The notes under the pieces are model-generated. The model had not been told where the DNA came from. It did not search any database and saw nothing but the letters and a program-made list of their open reading frames with translations. A stretch of DNA of 64,000 bases from Apoderus coryli (Eukaryota; Arthropoda; Insecta; Coleoptera; Attelabidae). The stretch is taken from contig OU452208.1 of NCBI GenBank assembly GCA_911728435.2, positions 4,340,001 to 4,404,000 of the forward strand. The letters are read 5' to 3'. This document shows positions 35,183 through 45,714 of this stretch, piece by piece. Each line of letters begins with the position of its first letter. Positions within the stretch are counted from its first letter, which is position 1. Both the position numbers and the translations under genes were made by a program.

Positions 35183-35797
35183 ATAAATTATATCGTTCAA
35201 GAAAATTAAGGAAAAAAAATAAATACTTACATTAAATATAATTTTTGCGCATATTAAAATCAATAATTATTACACAAATCAGTTCAAAACTATCACAAAT
35301 ATATATATAAATACTAAACAATCCTAATTACAAAAGAAAATCAGGTCCAGTTGCAATGTATTAACTAATATTTATGCAAAAATAAACAAATGCTACTGAT
35401 TAGTTTCACGCAAAGTTCATTAAAAGTGTTAATTTGTGTCAGCTCACATTTGAAATCTATTACCATGCGTGACACTTGCTGCTTACGGCACGCGCTTTAC
35501 CCGCTTATTTCTTCTTGTTGCTTTCTTCTTTTCTGTTATAGAAGTTATTTTCAAGAAGAAACAACATGCAATATGGTAAGTATGCACAACCGCGATGCTT
35601 GAACGATACCGAAGAACTAAACAAACTAGTAATTGGACATGCTGCTATACTGATTGTTCTGCGTCCGCACACTTTTTGGTTTGTTGGGTGGATATGGTAT
35701 AGTCTTTGCATTTTGAATTGAAGCAAACAAAAAACATATAAAAACACGGATATCTTCAAAAGTAAATAAACATAAACAAAAAAAATAATAGAATATA
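35183..35797. other. Unassigned stretch
   Basis: No coding signature. A 33-bp segment 35542-35574 is bounded by TTCTGTTATAG and GTAAGT, so it could be a micro-exon, but nothing supports translation. The minus frame 35505-35828 is unrecognised. Confidence 0.4.
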
Positions 35798-35828
35798 CAC
35801 TGTGTCCAAGATAAGAATGGGATAGCAT

Positions 35829-36779
35829 TCAGTGGCGGCTTGTCCTATGAAGCAAGTGAAGCGACGCTTCACCTAAATAATCAGTAAAATTAGTAATATT
35901 TAAGTATTTAATTCTATTTTATTGTGTAATTATTTTTCCCATATAAAATTTAAACTATAAATTAATGTATACTTAATGTTCAACCTGCTTTACCTGTTTT
36001 GTGATAACTCAGATTAATAATTAAGTTAATTTAACCGATAAACAGGCCTTAAGGACTTACCTTGATGTTCGATGGTTGGTCTGATGGGCTGGCCAGCACG
36101 GTTATTGATAGTTTTCAAATCTCCACACATTCACGACAATTACACACAAACTTTCACAGGTTGCGGTTTAGTTTTACTTTTACAAATTAGGACACTAACG
36201 ATAAAGCACACCACTATGGCTGATAGTTTATAATGAATTGAATTTATTGAAGATAAAGATGCGGTGCGCGCATCGACAGCTTGTCCTTAGGCCAAATACG
36301 CGCAAAAATTTATATTAACAAAATAAAAGAGAAATACTCTGATTAATCTCTATATATTATAGAAATTAGAAAAATGAAAAGGATGAAGATATTTGGGAAA
36401 GAAAAAAAAATAATTTTAAAGGGAAAGTACATACATAAGACGCATACAGTAAGAGTGGACGCGACATTACCATAAAACTGTAATTTTGAATTTCGTCTTC
36501 ATCTGAAGCAGGCTTTATCCTATACACCTATTTAACATACTTAATTTACATACCTATAGATATTTCCCTCTTTTTTTATTCGTGTAATAATAGTAAAACA
36601 TTATTTATTTCGGTCTCTCTCTTCCCTGTATGCGGCAGTTGACACCCTTGCCAGTGCGTGTATCCTGTGACACACCAATAGACTATTTATTTATCATACA
36701 CGTTCTTATGCAGATGCCTCAAAGCATTTTCATCTATTATTCAGCAACAATGGGCAACACTGCCATCTGGCATATACCC
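35829..36779. mobile_element. Second hAT-type MITE copy, interrupted
   Basis: It starts CAGTGGCGGCTTGTCCTATG, like the copy at 15983. It follows that copy through TTATTGTGTAATTA, is opened by a solo LTR at 35995-36466, then continues (CATAAAACTG ... TGAAGCAGGCTTTA ... GCATATACCC) until a Copia element enters at 36780. It itself sits in the CACTGTGTCC repeat. After the Copia only a few bases (ACTATACAACC) remain. Confidence 0.75.
35995..36466. mobile_element. Solo LTR with 5-bp duplication TTACC
   Basis: A 472-bp sequence begins TGTTTTGTGATAAC and ends GTGGACGCGACA (TG...CA). It is flanked by TTACC on both sides (35990-35994, 36467-36471). Comparison with the uninterrupted copy at 16150-16200 shows it is inserted. 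No internal region is present, so it arose by LTR-LTR recombination. Superfamily unknown (Gypsy or BEL possible). Confidence 0.75.
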
Positions 36780-37041
36780 TATTAGCAGAGTGCTTTTTTG
36801 CAGTAAAGTTAAGTTACTGATGTTGACTGTTTAGAATATTTATTGACAACTTGTATTAGCATACAACATATTAAATATAATGTCACATAATACAATATAC
36901 AGTGTGTATTACAATATACAGTGTGTATTCTAACACCCCCACTTTATGTGATATTACTACACAGTCCTAATTGCTTCACAAATCTTGATAAAACCCCCAC
37001 TGCATATGAAATGTCTGATCTAGTACACTGTGCAGCATACA

Positions 37042-38457
37042 TTATGCCCCCAATAGCTTCCTCAGAATTTTAGGTTCTAGCATATTTAAGTATGCTTCAC
37101 AGACAAAATTCTCATTAAAAATATTTTTGTTCGGCTTAGAAATTCGAGTGGTCCTGCGGCGCTCACTTTCTGGTAACTCGTCATTTGATTCTGTCTCTTC
37201 TACACTTTTGTCAATTTTGATATCATGTTCTGATCTGCTTTCTTCGATTTCTATTTCTTCTGCCTCAGGATATTGTTGCTGTTGTTCTCTCCCCCCATCA
37301 ACAGTATTTTCGAGAACTTCTAAATAGTGTTGAACTTCCTCTGGGAACAATTTATCAATATTTGGCTGCGAAGAAATACCAGAATCGTCTTTTGTTTGAA
37401 ATACATACTCATCTTCATAAAACGTCGCGTCTCTGGAAATTTTCAGTTTCTTTGTTTTTGGATGGATAAATCTGAAGCCTTTCGAACATTCGCTGTACCC
37501 AACGAAAATATATTCTTCTGCTTTACTATCAAATTTCTTGCGATTTTCTTTAGGTATATGTATCAGTGTTTTAAAACCAAACACATGAAAGTATGAGACG
37601 GTTGGTTTCTTATTTGACCAGATTTCTTCAGGTGTAGAATTTGTCAGTGCTTTTGTAGGGGCTCTGTTTTTCAAGTAGACGGCCGTATTTATCGCTTCTG
37701 CCCAAAACTCAGTAGGTAGTGATGACTCAATTAACATGGTTCGTGCATATTCGACTAACGTTCTGTTGAGTCGTTCAGCTACCCCGTTCTGCTGAGGTGA
37801 ATATGGTACAGTTTTCTGATGATGTATTCCGTATTTTTTTAGGATACTCGAAAATCTATTGTTCACATATTCAGTGCCATTGTCTGTTCTGATGCACTTG
37901 ATACGATGACGAGTTTGATTTTCTACAAAATGTCTGTATTCTAAAAATTTATCTGCGAATTCATCTTTTGATTTAAGCATATAATCCAATGTCATTCTTG
38001 AAAAATCATCAGTGAAAGTCAACAAATATTTTGCCCTACCTAGTGAATTTGTTTGCATTGGACCACACAAATCGGAGTGAACCAATTCAAGTAAACAACT
38101 GGAACGATTATTTTCACTGCTTCTGAATGGTGATCTGCTTAATTTTCCTTGAACACATACTTTACATCGATTGTTTTCCGCATTTAAATCAGTAAATTGA
38201 AGACCCGTTACTAGATTTCGTAATATTTTCATACTTGCTGGATTTAAATGTCCAAGACGATGATGCCATAAGTTGTAGTTCTTATTATTCGCGGAATTTG
38301 CTTGAAGTATAGACTGATTTAGCTGATATATTCCATTTAATTCAGTACCTGTTGCTAAAATATCTTCTTGCTTCAAGTAAATATTTTTCTCAGAAATTCG
38401 ACAACCATTTTTCTTGTCAAAAATTACCGTTTTTCCTGTGTTTACAATTTTGCTCAC
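37042..38457 (-). pseudogene. Copia integrase part of pol, ending at an internal deletion
   Basis: The frame contains the HHCC zinc region (LWHHRLGHLNPASM ... CKVCVQGK) and the DDE core: LVHSDLCGP (Asp), CIRTDNGTEYVN (Asp) and NGVAERLNRTL (Glu). GKKP-type and VFGFKTLIHIPKENRKKF regions follow. After RRTTRISKPNKN the frame reaches KILRKLLGA and stops. In the next frame IMYAAQCTRSDISYAVGVLS, a stretch after the RT core, follows directly. The RT with its YVDD box and most of RNase H are therefore deleted. Confidence 0.9.
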
Positions 38458-38474
38458 TGACAGTAAATTTAGCT

Positions 38475-39524
38475 TTATTTCAGGAGTTCAGGAGCTAGTA
38501 TAACATCTTTAATTGTAGCAATCCGCGTGTTCGGTAAACTAATTTCTACTTCGCCTTGACCAATACATTTCAAATTTTCTCCATTTGCGACAGCCAATTC
38601 TCTCTCACTAATGTACTGAAAATTTTGAATCAAATTTTTACTATGAGTAAAATGAGCTGTGGCACCAGAATGAATATACCATTGGTCTTTCTTTGACTGT
38701 AAGTCTTCACACGCCATAGCAAAGTTTGCTTCAGGCTTTCTTTTTGGTTTTGGACAAACATTCGCTTTATGACTATATTCATTACAATTGTAACAGCGTG
38801 GACCCTTAAATTTGCTATGAGTTTTCTTACCATATCGATATTTTCCTGAAAATGCCGCTTCTTCTGAATTTGTTTTCTGATTATTACTTAAATTTTGAAT
38901 ATTTTCTTGAAGTAATAAATTTTTAACAAATTCTGTCGTTGTGGTCTGTTTAGAGCCTTGTATGCCCATGATTAGAGGTCTGTATTCATTTGGTAAACCG
39001 CCTAAAATAATCCCACCAACAACATGATCTTTAAAGGGTTCGCCTATATTTTCTAGCTGTTCGGCAATTTTTATTATTCCACTTACATAAGCTTGCATAG
39101 ATGAACACGTTTCAAATTTTGTTCTAAATAAACTTGAATATAATCCTACTAACCTTACGATTCCAGAATCCTCATACGCTCTTTGTAAATTTAACCAAGC
39201 TTCGGCTGAAGTTTTTGCTTTTCTCGTTTCTGACGCAGCATTCGGTTTAAGAGAAAGATTAATTTTTACAAGAGCACGTTGATCTAATTCAGGATTTACT
39301 TCTTGATTAGGTTTTGGTTCAACACAACACCGGAGTCCAGCATCAATAAGAAAATTTTTCATCCAAAATTTCCATTCAGTATAATTAGTATTTCCTTCTA
39401 AATGTTTAAGTTCAGACAAACCGCCAACTGATGTACTAATTATAGTGGACTTATTTGTGTTCCTACCTTCAAATTGTCTTCTTAAATCCTCAATTTGTTG
39501 TTGTAATTCTTCAGTAGTCGTCAT
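38475..39524 (-). CDS. Copia gag and protease part of the polyprotein
   Basis: 349 residues from ATG 39524. The gag region includes LKHLEGNTNYTEWKFWMKNF and KTSAEAWLNLQRAYED. A zinc knuckle CYNCNEYSHKANVC (CX2CX4HX4C) lies at residue ~245. The protease motif is WYIHSGATAHF, where the catalytic Asp expected in WxxDSGA is His. The frame stops at 38475 because CTCCTGAA is tandemly duplicated (minus strand, just before the stop). Without the second copy the reading continues into the integrase frame. Gag forms the particle; protease cleavage is probably lost. Confidence 0.9.
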   Translation of the reverse strand: MTTTEELQQQIEDLRRQFEGRNTNKSTIISTSVGGLSELKHLEGNTNYTEWKFWMKNFLIDAGLRCCVEPKPNQEVNPELDQRALVKINLSLKPNAASETRKAKTSAEAWLNLQRAYEDSGIVRLVGLYSSLFRTKFETCSSMQAYVSGIIKIAEQLENIGEPFKDHVVGGIILGGLPNEYRPLIMGIQGSKQTTTTEFVKNLLLQENIQNLSNNQKTNSEEAAFSGKYRYGKKTHSKFKGPRCYNCNEYSHKANVCPKPKRKPEANFAMACEDLQSKKDQWYIHSGATAHFTHSKNLIQNFQYISERELAVANGENLKCIGQGEVEISLPNTRIATIKDVILAPELLK

Positions 39525-39879
39525 TTTTCAGAAAAAAAATTTGTCACTTTTTTATCGGAACTGTCAAATTTTTTTTATTTAATTTTTAAAGTTTTTTTTC
39601 TTCAAATTTCACTATATTCACACTTTTTACTTTTTAAACTAAATGTTCAACATTTTAAAATAACTTTGTGGGCCCATAACCTATTAGCAGAGTGCTTTTT
39701 TGCAGTAAAGTTAAGTTACTGATTTTGACTGTTTAGAATATTTATTGACAACTTGTATTAGCATACAACATATTAAATATAATGTCACATAATACAATAT
39801 ACAGTGTGTATTACAATATACAGTGTGTATTCTAACATATCCACTATACAACCACCCTCAGAAAAATAAATAAATGCCT

Positions 39880-40430
39880 TTAAATTTAAAAAATCCAGGG
39901 CCGTATTTAAAAACATCAAGTAGATGATGGTTTTTTCAAAAACGAAACGTCGTAGTGAAAATTTGTAGGCGGTATCTTATTCACCTCAAAAAGTAACAAT
40001 GAGAAAGTGCATTTCATTCATGGCTAAAGTTAGTTTAGTTTTGAAAACATCATTAATTTAATAGAGCATAACCTAGAACATTAACGATAAAAAATTCGAT
40101 CACATTAGAGTTCGAGATGAGTGTAAAGAGGGTCAAAAATTTAAAAAAGACATATTTCCTAAGCATAGCTGAAATATTGACAAGTTATTTATAGCTTTGA
40201 TACAATATAACCTATGAAATGTATCATAAAAAACTTGTTTACATGGCCGTTCGTAAATAGTGGAAAAGGGGATAAAATAAAAGGAAATCCTAATCTTATT
40301 CGAAATATGGAATAATTTAGGTAAATAAAAAATCAATTTTATTCGGAAATATAGCTTGTCGCCAAGAGTCATACGAGACTAGTAAATTACAACATGGTCA
40401 TAGGAATATTTCTTTTATTATGTTTTGTTA
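39880..40430. repeat. Copies of two dispersed repeats
   Basis: 39895-40060 matches the arm of the 27669-28481 palindrome (GATGATGGTTTTTTCAAAAA, then CGAAACGTCGTAGTG). 40070-40370 matches the degenerate tandem family of 32880-34130. No gene. Confidence 0.6.
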
Positions 40431-40799
40431 ATGTTTATAAAAACTGGGTCTCTTGTGCCAAATATCATCGCACGCTACTGAAATATGTACAACATTTAAA
40501 TTGAATTGGAGTTCATCATTCGGAGAAGATCAGCGCGCAAATAATGGTGTTTACCAACTGTTAGTTTTTATGTAATTTAAAATACTTTTGAATGAAAGCA
40601 CAAAAGAATAATTGACCCATGATACTAATTGATTGATTGCAGTAGAAACAAACAATATTATCACTAGGCATACATTCATTGTTGAGTATTTATTGAATTA
40701 GTTATCAGGTATAACTTAAAATGTTTTAACGTGATATTTTAATCAGTTTGTTATAATCGAAATATAAGGAACACACAGTTGACTACATTGTCTGAAATA
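40431..40799 (+). promoter_or_regulatory. Upstream region of the hexosaminidase gene
   Basis: 370 bp before the start codon, free of recognised repeats. TTTATAAAAACTGGG at 40434 resembles a TATA box, but no initiator or transcript evidence is visible. The 5' UTR boundary is unknown. Confidence 0.3.
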
Positions 40800-40976
40800 A
40801 TGTCAAATTTGTTGAAAATAGTGTCAGTTGTATATATTGTAAATTTTGTGGACAGTTATATAATTGATCCTGGGCCACTGGTAATTGCAACGAAAGGTGA
40901 AGTATGGCCAAAACCACAGGAGCAAAATAAATCGGAGGATTTTTTCGTTGTGCGACCTCATCTATTTAAATTTCAG
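40800..40976 (+). CDS. Beta-hexosaminidase exon 1 (signal peptide)
   Basis: ATG 40800 starts 59 codons, MSNLLKIVSVVYIVNFVDS..., a hydrophobic signal peptide with likely cleavage near residue 19. The mature N-terminus follows with PGPLVIATKGEVWPKPQEQ, the conserved opening of HEXA/HEXB-type proteins ('WPxPQ'). It ends FKFQ at a GTAATT donor in phase 0. The same frame begins upstream with a TTG (40779), but the ATG is the natural start. The product would be secreted or lysosomal. Downstream exons are at 46547, 48929, 50806, 51587, 61303, 61812 and 62490. Confidence 0.85.
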
Positions 40977-41164
40977 GTAATTCTTAGCTTTTAATTATAT
41001 TATCTGAAAGATTTTGTGTTTGTAAAACTATTGAGAATTGCATCAAAAATTTGATTAAAGCGAGGTTTTAAATGGAAGCAGGATATTCTTAGCTTTCCAT
41101 ATGCAATATACATAATACAGTGATAGTTTTTTTTTAACGCGGAACATAGGAACATGTATTAATA

Positions 41165-42125
41165 CGAGGGTTGCCTTTTATATTTCGGGATTTGGCAACC
41201 CTGGTGTTGCAATCTGGCAACTGACAGCTCAATCGTAAAGTTGGACATTTTTGAAGTTATACGTACTCAGAACGTTTTGACATACGAGCGCTATTTGTGT
41301 TGCTTACAGTAACTTAAAAAATTCATCTCGGCCCAAAAATGGAATTAAATCGTGAACATTTTCGTGCGATTATTTTTTACAATTTTCGACGTGGATTAAC
41401 TCAGCAACAGTATATGGATGAACTTAATTCAATTTTCAGCGATGAAGCTCCATCAAGCACCAGAGTTTATCGATGGTATGGTGAATTCAATCGTGGTCGT
41501 AGTTCACTCTAAGACGAATTTCGTGAAGGTCGTCCAAAATCAGTGGTTGTTCCGAAAACCATTGATGCTGTGCGCTAACTAATATTGCAAGATCGTCATG
41601 TGACCTATCAAGAGATTGAGACAACCTTAGGCATCAGGCATACATTCAATATTGCATAAACATTTGACTGTCAAAAAAATTTGTTGGATCCCACACAATT
41701 TGTCAATCACTCAAAAAAAGGCTCGTGTCGATTGGTCGAAAGAAATGCTAAAAAAATACGATCGCGGTGCTTCGAAACACGTCTATGAATCGTGGATTTA
41801 CGCGTATGAGCCCGAAAGTAAACAGCAGTCGACTGTATGGGTGTTTCAGGATGAGCCAAATCCAACAAAAGTTGTTGGCGCACGAAACACTTCCAAGCAA
41901 ATCTTCGCCTGTTTTTTTCGGAAAAACTGGACCGTACCACTAGAACAACGCAGAACAGTCAATTCTGAGTGGTACAAAACCATTGGTTTGCCAGTTGTCT
42001 TCCAAGAAATCAGGAAAACCAACCGCCGAAGACGGATGACTCTTCACCACGACAATGTGAGCTCTCACACATCGGCTCAAACAACTGCATTTTTGAGCAC
42101 CCAAAACATAGATTTGTAATAAAAC
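41165..42125 (+). mobile_element. Mariner (DD34D) relic, 3'-truncated
   Basis: TA followed by CGAGGGTTGCCTTTTATATT is a mariner left end. The transposase starts at ATG 41339 with MELNREHFRAIIFYNFRRGL. Stops lie at about 41512 and 41577. A frameshift leads to the frame 41652-42119 with KKARVDWSKEMLKKYDRGAS, ESWIYAYEPESKQQSTVW and HHDNVSSHTSAQTTA (second Asp). The first-Asp motif before ESWIY is deleted, and the sequence ends before the YSPDLAPxD block. No right end. Sits in intron 1 of the hexosaminidase gene. Confidence 0.85.
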
Positions 42126-42716
42126 ACCCTACGAATTTTAATTTATGTGACAAAAAAAAAATCTTTTACTTGGAATGCTGTTAAATTATACAATAATTTG
42201 AAATCTGAAATTAAAGTATTAATTGTAAGCCAGTTTCGTAAAAAAATAAGGAAGCTCAATTTATGCTAAATTAAATTTGTGTAGTTTAAGTTGACGGAAT
42301 TGTTGGTTTTGGTTTTCTCTGTATAATTATACTCAGCTATCATTTAGTTAGTTTAGCTATAATTGACTGTTATTTCTTCATTGTAACCAAGGTCCTCCAG
42401 GGTCAAATTTTATGAAAAGCTCACTCGTGCAAACGAAATTTGGCTATCTGTAACGGTTAAGCCGCTAGGTTCTCAATTTTGGTCGATTTCGTTTATGGCT
42501 TATAACTTTTTTGTTATTTGAGATAATTGAATTCTGCAACAACTTTCTATACCACTTTCAACGTCGAATAAGATGTAGTAACATGTTTATTACAGAGCCA
42601 TTCGTAAAGTACTGTAACGAAAATATTTTTTTCCTTATGGGACATCCTGTATAATTTTGAATATTTTTACAGCCCTTAAAATGCCCTTTTCAAAAATATA
42701 TAATAAGTTACATATA

Positions 42717-45194
42717 CAGGGTGTCCTACGGTGGCAACCCATTAGATTATTTCAGAAACTACTTTGAATTGAATTTTGAAAATTTCAGTGTCTATATTGT
42801 CAAATATGCTCTACTCAAATAATATAATAGCAACGGCATAGCACTTCCGGTTATACCGGAAGTTGATGGCAACTTTGTTATTTTAAATTGAACACCCTAT
42901 ATATTATTACATTTTTGGATTCTAAATAAGATTTCAGACATATTTCATGTATCATGTCCTACACCTAACGTCAGTCGTTTTTGACTTATATCAAGATTTA
43001 TGTCAAAATTGACAGTTTAGGACTCTATAAGAATTCCGTTTTTTCCTTGTAAATGAGTATTTAATAATTTAGGTATTTTCATATCAGGTGGGATCTTCTT
43101 TTTCGAATTGACAAGACATTTTCTGATTAGTTTATACAGGGTGGTCAAAAAATTATATTGAAAACGGTTCAAGAAAAACAGTTGAAACTCAATTTTTTCA
43201 AATGGAATGGGTATATTATTATTATTTTATCTTCCTTAGCATTAAAAAATAGTGCAATTTTGTTATAGGTTATCATTTTCTAAAATGCATAGTTTTCCAA
43301 ATATCGTCATTTTAAATTTTTCTGCAGCCCCTACCGTTGTCTCTCTGGAAACTAGCTAATTAATTTAGTTAGCCATGAAAATAATGACATTTCTCTGAAT
43401 TAGCATAAACGTCAAACTAAATACGAGTATAAAATTAGTTGTTGCTATCCAACCAGTCGTTATTTATCAATATTTGTGACCATTACAATAATTATTACAA
43501 AATGGAAAATATTTATTGATATGCTGATATTGTAAATGTATTATTAATCCATGGAGAATGTAACAAAGTGATTAATAGAACCTGTAGAGTATTTAACGAG
43601 AGAAACCCGCATTTGCTAACAATGACTAGAGAAAAATTAAGAAGAATTTTGAGAAATCAAATACGGTGGGGGCAGTGTCATGCAAATCGACTACTACAAA
43701 AACCTGTAACTACAAATGAGGATAATGTGGTAAATGTTTTGGCATATTTTAATACATATCCTGAATCATCAGTGCGTGCGTGCGTGAACAAGATCTAGGA
43801 ATTTCAAAATCCTCTGTCCAAAAAATATTAAAAAGTAGTGGTTTACATCCATTTAAATTCAAATATCTTTGTGCTCTGGAAGCAGGTGATGCCAAATGAC
43901 GTGTACGGTTCTGCGAAACCATTTTAACACGAACGCAAGAAGATCCTGGGTTTCTGCAAAAAGTGATGATGACAGATGAGTCGAAATTTTCGAGAGATGG
44001 AATCGTTAATAGACAAAATATAGTCATTTTTGGGCTTCTGAGAATCCGCACGCTATTCGTGAACAAAATTTTCAAAATAAATTTAGTGTGAACGTTTTTT
44101 GTATGGTGAAAGACACACATGTTGAATATTTTAAATAGGGAAGGTTATCTTTATATTTTGTAAAATGTTGTGGCGAATTTTTTGGATAATCTATCATTAA
44201 ATGAATTAAGAAGTTGTTGGTACCAGTTACATGGAGCACCACCTCACTGTGGAAATAGAATCACACAACAGCTTAATGAAATGTTTGAAGATCGATGGAT
44301 CAGACATTTAAGGCCTTGGGATTGGCCAGCGAGATCTCCAGATCTATCACCGCTGAATTTTTATGTTTGGGGTGCAATTAAACAAAAGGTGTATTCCACC
44401 CCAATTAATTCAAAAGAAGAATTAGTAGGACGCATCCGAATTTCATTCGAAGAAATTTATAATATCAATAAGTATTTTTCATTTTTATTAATTTGACGTT
44501 TAGTTTGACGGTAAAATGACAATAATTTCATGGCTAACTAAATTAATTAGCTAGCTTCCAGAGAGACAACGGTAGGCGCTGCAGAAAAATTTAAAATGAC
44601 GATATTTCGAAAACTATGCATTTTAGGAAATGATAACCTATTACAAAATTGCATTATTTTTTAATGCTAAGGAAGATAAAATAATAATAATATACCCATT
44701 CCATTTGAAAAAATTGACTTTCAACTGTTTTTCTTGAACCGTTTTCAATATAATTTTTTGACCACCCTGTATAAACTAATCAGAAAATGTCTTGTCAATT
44801 CGAAAAAGAAGATCCCACCTGATAAGAAAATACCTGCAAAATAATTATTAAATACTGATTTACAAGGAAAAACGGAATTCTTATGGAGCCCTAAGCTGTC
44901 AATTTTGACATAAATCTTGATATAAGTCAAAAACGACTGACGTTAGGTATAGGACATGATACTTGAAATATGTCTGAAATCTAATTTAGAATCCAAAAAT
45001 GCAATAATATATAGGGTATTCCATTTAAAATAACAAAGTTGCCATCAACTTCCGGTATAACCGGAAGTGCTATGACGTTGCTATTATATTATTTGAGTAG
45101 AGCATATTTGACAATATAGACACTGAAATTTTCAAAATTCATTTCGAAGTAGTTTCTGAAATAATCTAATGGGTTGCCACCGTAGGACACCCTG
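42717..45194 (+). mobile_element. Nested mariner composite, copy 1
   Basis: The outer ends CAGGGTGTCCTACGGTGGC and complement are flanked by TA. A second set CAGGGTGGTCAAAAAATTAT lies inside at 43137 and 44769, also next to TA. Outer arms (42717-43136 and 44770-45194) and inner arms (to ~43370 and from ~44515) are all mirrored. The total inverted ends are ~660-780 bp. The same arrangement occurs at 52494-54122, so the composite moved as one unit. Confidence 0.85.
43502..44496 (+). pseudogene. Mariner transposase relic inside the composite
   Basis: Pieces read VINRTCRVFNERNPHLLTMT, DLGISKSSVQKILKSSGLHP (helix-turn-helix), FLQKVMMTDESKFSRDGIVN (first Asp), YQLHGAPPHCGNRITQQL and WPARSPDLSPLNFYVWGAIK. 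The second and third catalytic Asp are replaced (HGAPPH for DGAPPH; PLNF for PLDF). Stops lie at about 43518 and 43897, with frameshifts near 43790, 44020 and 44150. Dead DD41D-like copy. Confidence 0.8.
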
Positions 45195-45714
45195 TATATG
45201 TTAAACCCAACAATATATTGTGTGTCGCAATAAAAAAAGCAAGTTGGGTCTGTTGCGCGTGTATGAATTACCCGGTACAATTGAAAACATTTTTGCGTTG
45301 TATATCTCTTCAGTGCTTAACAGTTTTGTAAAGAATTTTTTTGAAATGGGCTTGTTCAACAAAACAAGACTTAAAATCCGAGAGTTTGTCTGTCAACCAC
45401 TATACTTTCACCAGACGGCCGTTTCGTCGATCCACGACTCATCCGTGGTGATCGGTCAGTAGTTGACAGCCAAACTCTCGTAAATAATATCCCGCTTAAG
45501 GGAGTATCGGCGCGTCTATGTGTTGGTAGTTGCTTTATGGGGTCAGAGACCTTCCAGGCAGCCGATATAGGAACTGTTGTTCACTCGGCGTACTGCCAAC
45601 GATAAAACTAGATGTCGCCAAACACATCCTTTTACAAGAATTATTTTGTCTATCGCTGATAGATCTCAAGATATCTTTTACCCACACACTAATGGGCCAG
45701 CCTGTATATTAGAT
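45195..45714. other. Unassigned stretch hosting the hammerhead-like sequence
   Basis: It is GC-richer than its surroundings between 45370 and 45620. No RT or transposase frame was recognised; the frame 45220-45462 is a by-product. At 45691-45706 GGGCCAGCCTGTATA looks like a mariner-type right end without a partner. Confidence 0.5.
45379..45480 (-). ncRNA. Type I hammerhead-ribozyme-like sequence with long stem I
   Basis: Read on the minus strand. The outer stem I is 22 nt (CGAGAGTTTGGCTGTCAAC... with GTTGACAGACAAACTCTCG), one mismatch and one G-U. An internal loop (TGACCGAT / AAAGTATA) and inner stem CACCA / TGGTG follow. The core CGGATGA (consensus CUGAUGA) leads to stem II GTCG-TGGAT-CGAC, then GAAA and stem III in the palindrome ACGGCCGT. 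The cleavage site is GTC before TGGTG (between 45414 and 45413). Every element is in order; the only core deviation is U4 to G. Such hammerheads occur in Penelope-like elements and retrozymes; a tiny palindromic stem III implies action as a dimer. The substitution may have inactivated it. Confidence 0.7.

Larger units (their letters stand above)
36780..39837 (-). mobile_element. Copia retrotransposon with an internal RT deletion
   Basis: The LTRs are 156 bp each (36780-36935; 39682-39837), TGTTAGAATACACAC...CTAATA on the minus strand, differing by one base as read. The primer-binding site GGTTATGGGCCCA (39669-39681) fits an internal part of initiator tRNA-Met, as in Drosophila copia. The polypurine tract is AAAGTGGGGG (36936-36945). 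Flanks TACCC / TATCC are a duplication with one change. Gag, protease and integrase are present; the RT core is missing. Low LTR divergence indicates recent insertion, so the non-autonomous form may have been mobilised in trans. Confidence 0.9.

Noticed and set aside
35542..35574. Possible 33-bp micro-exon between TTCTGTTATAG and GTAAGT
   Set aside because: Splice-like sites alone are common by chance; no partner exon or conserved peptide.
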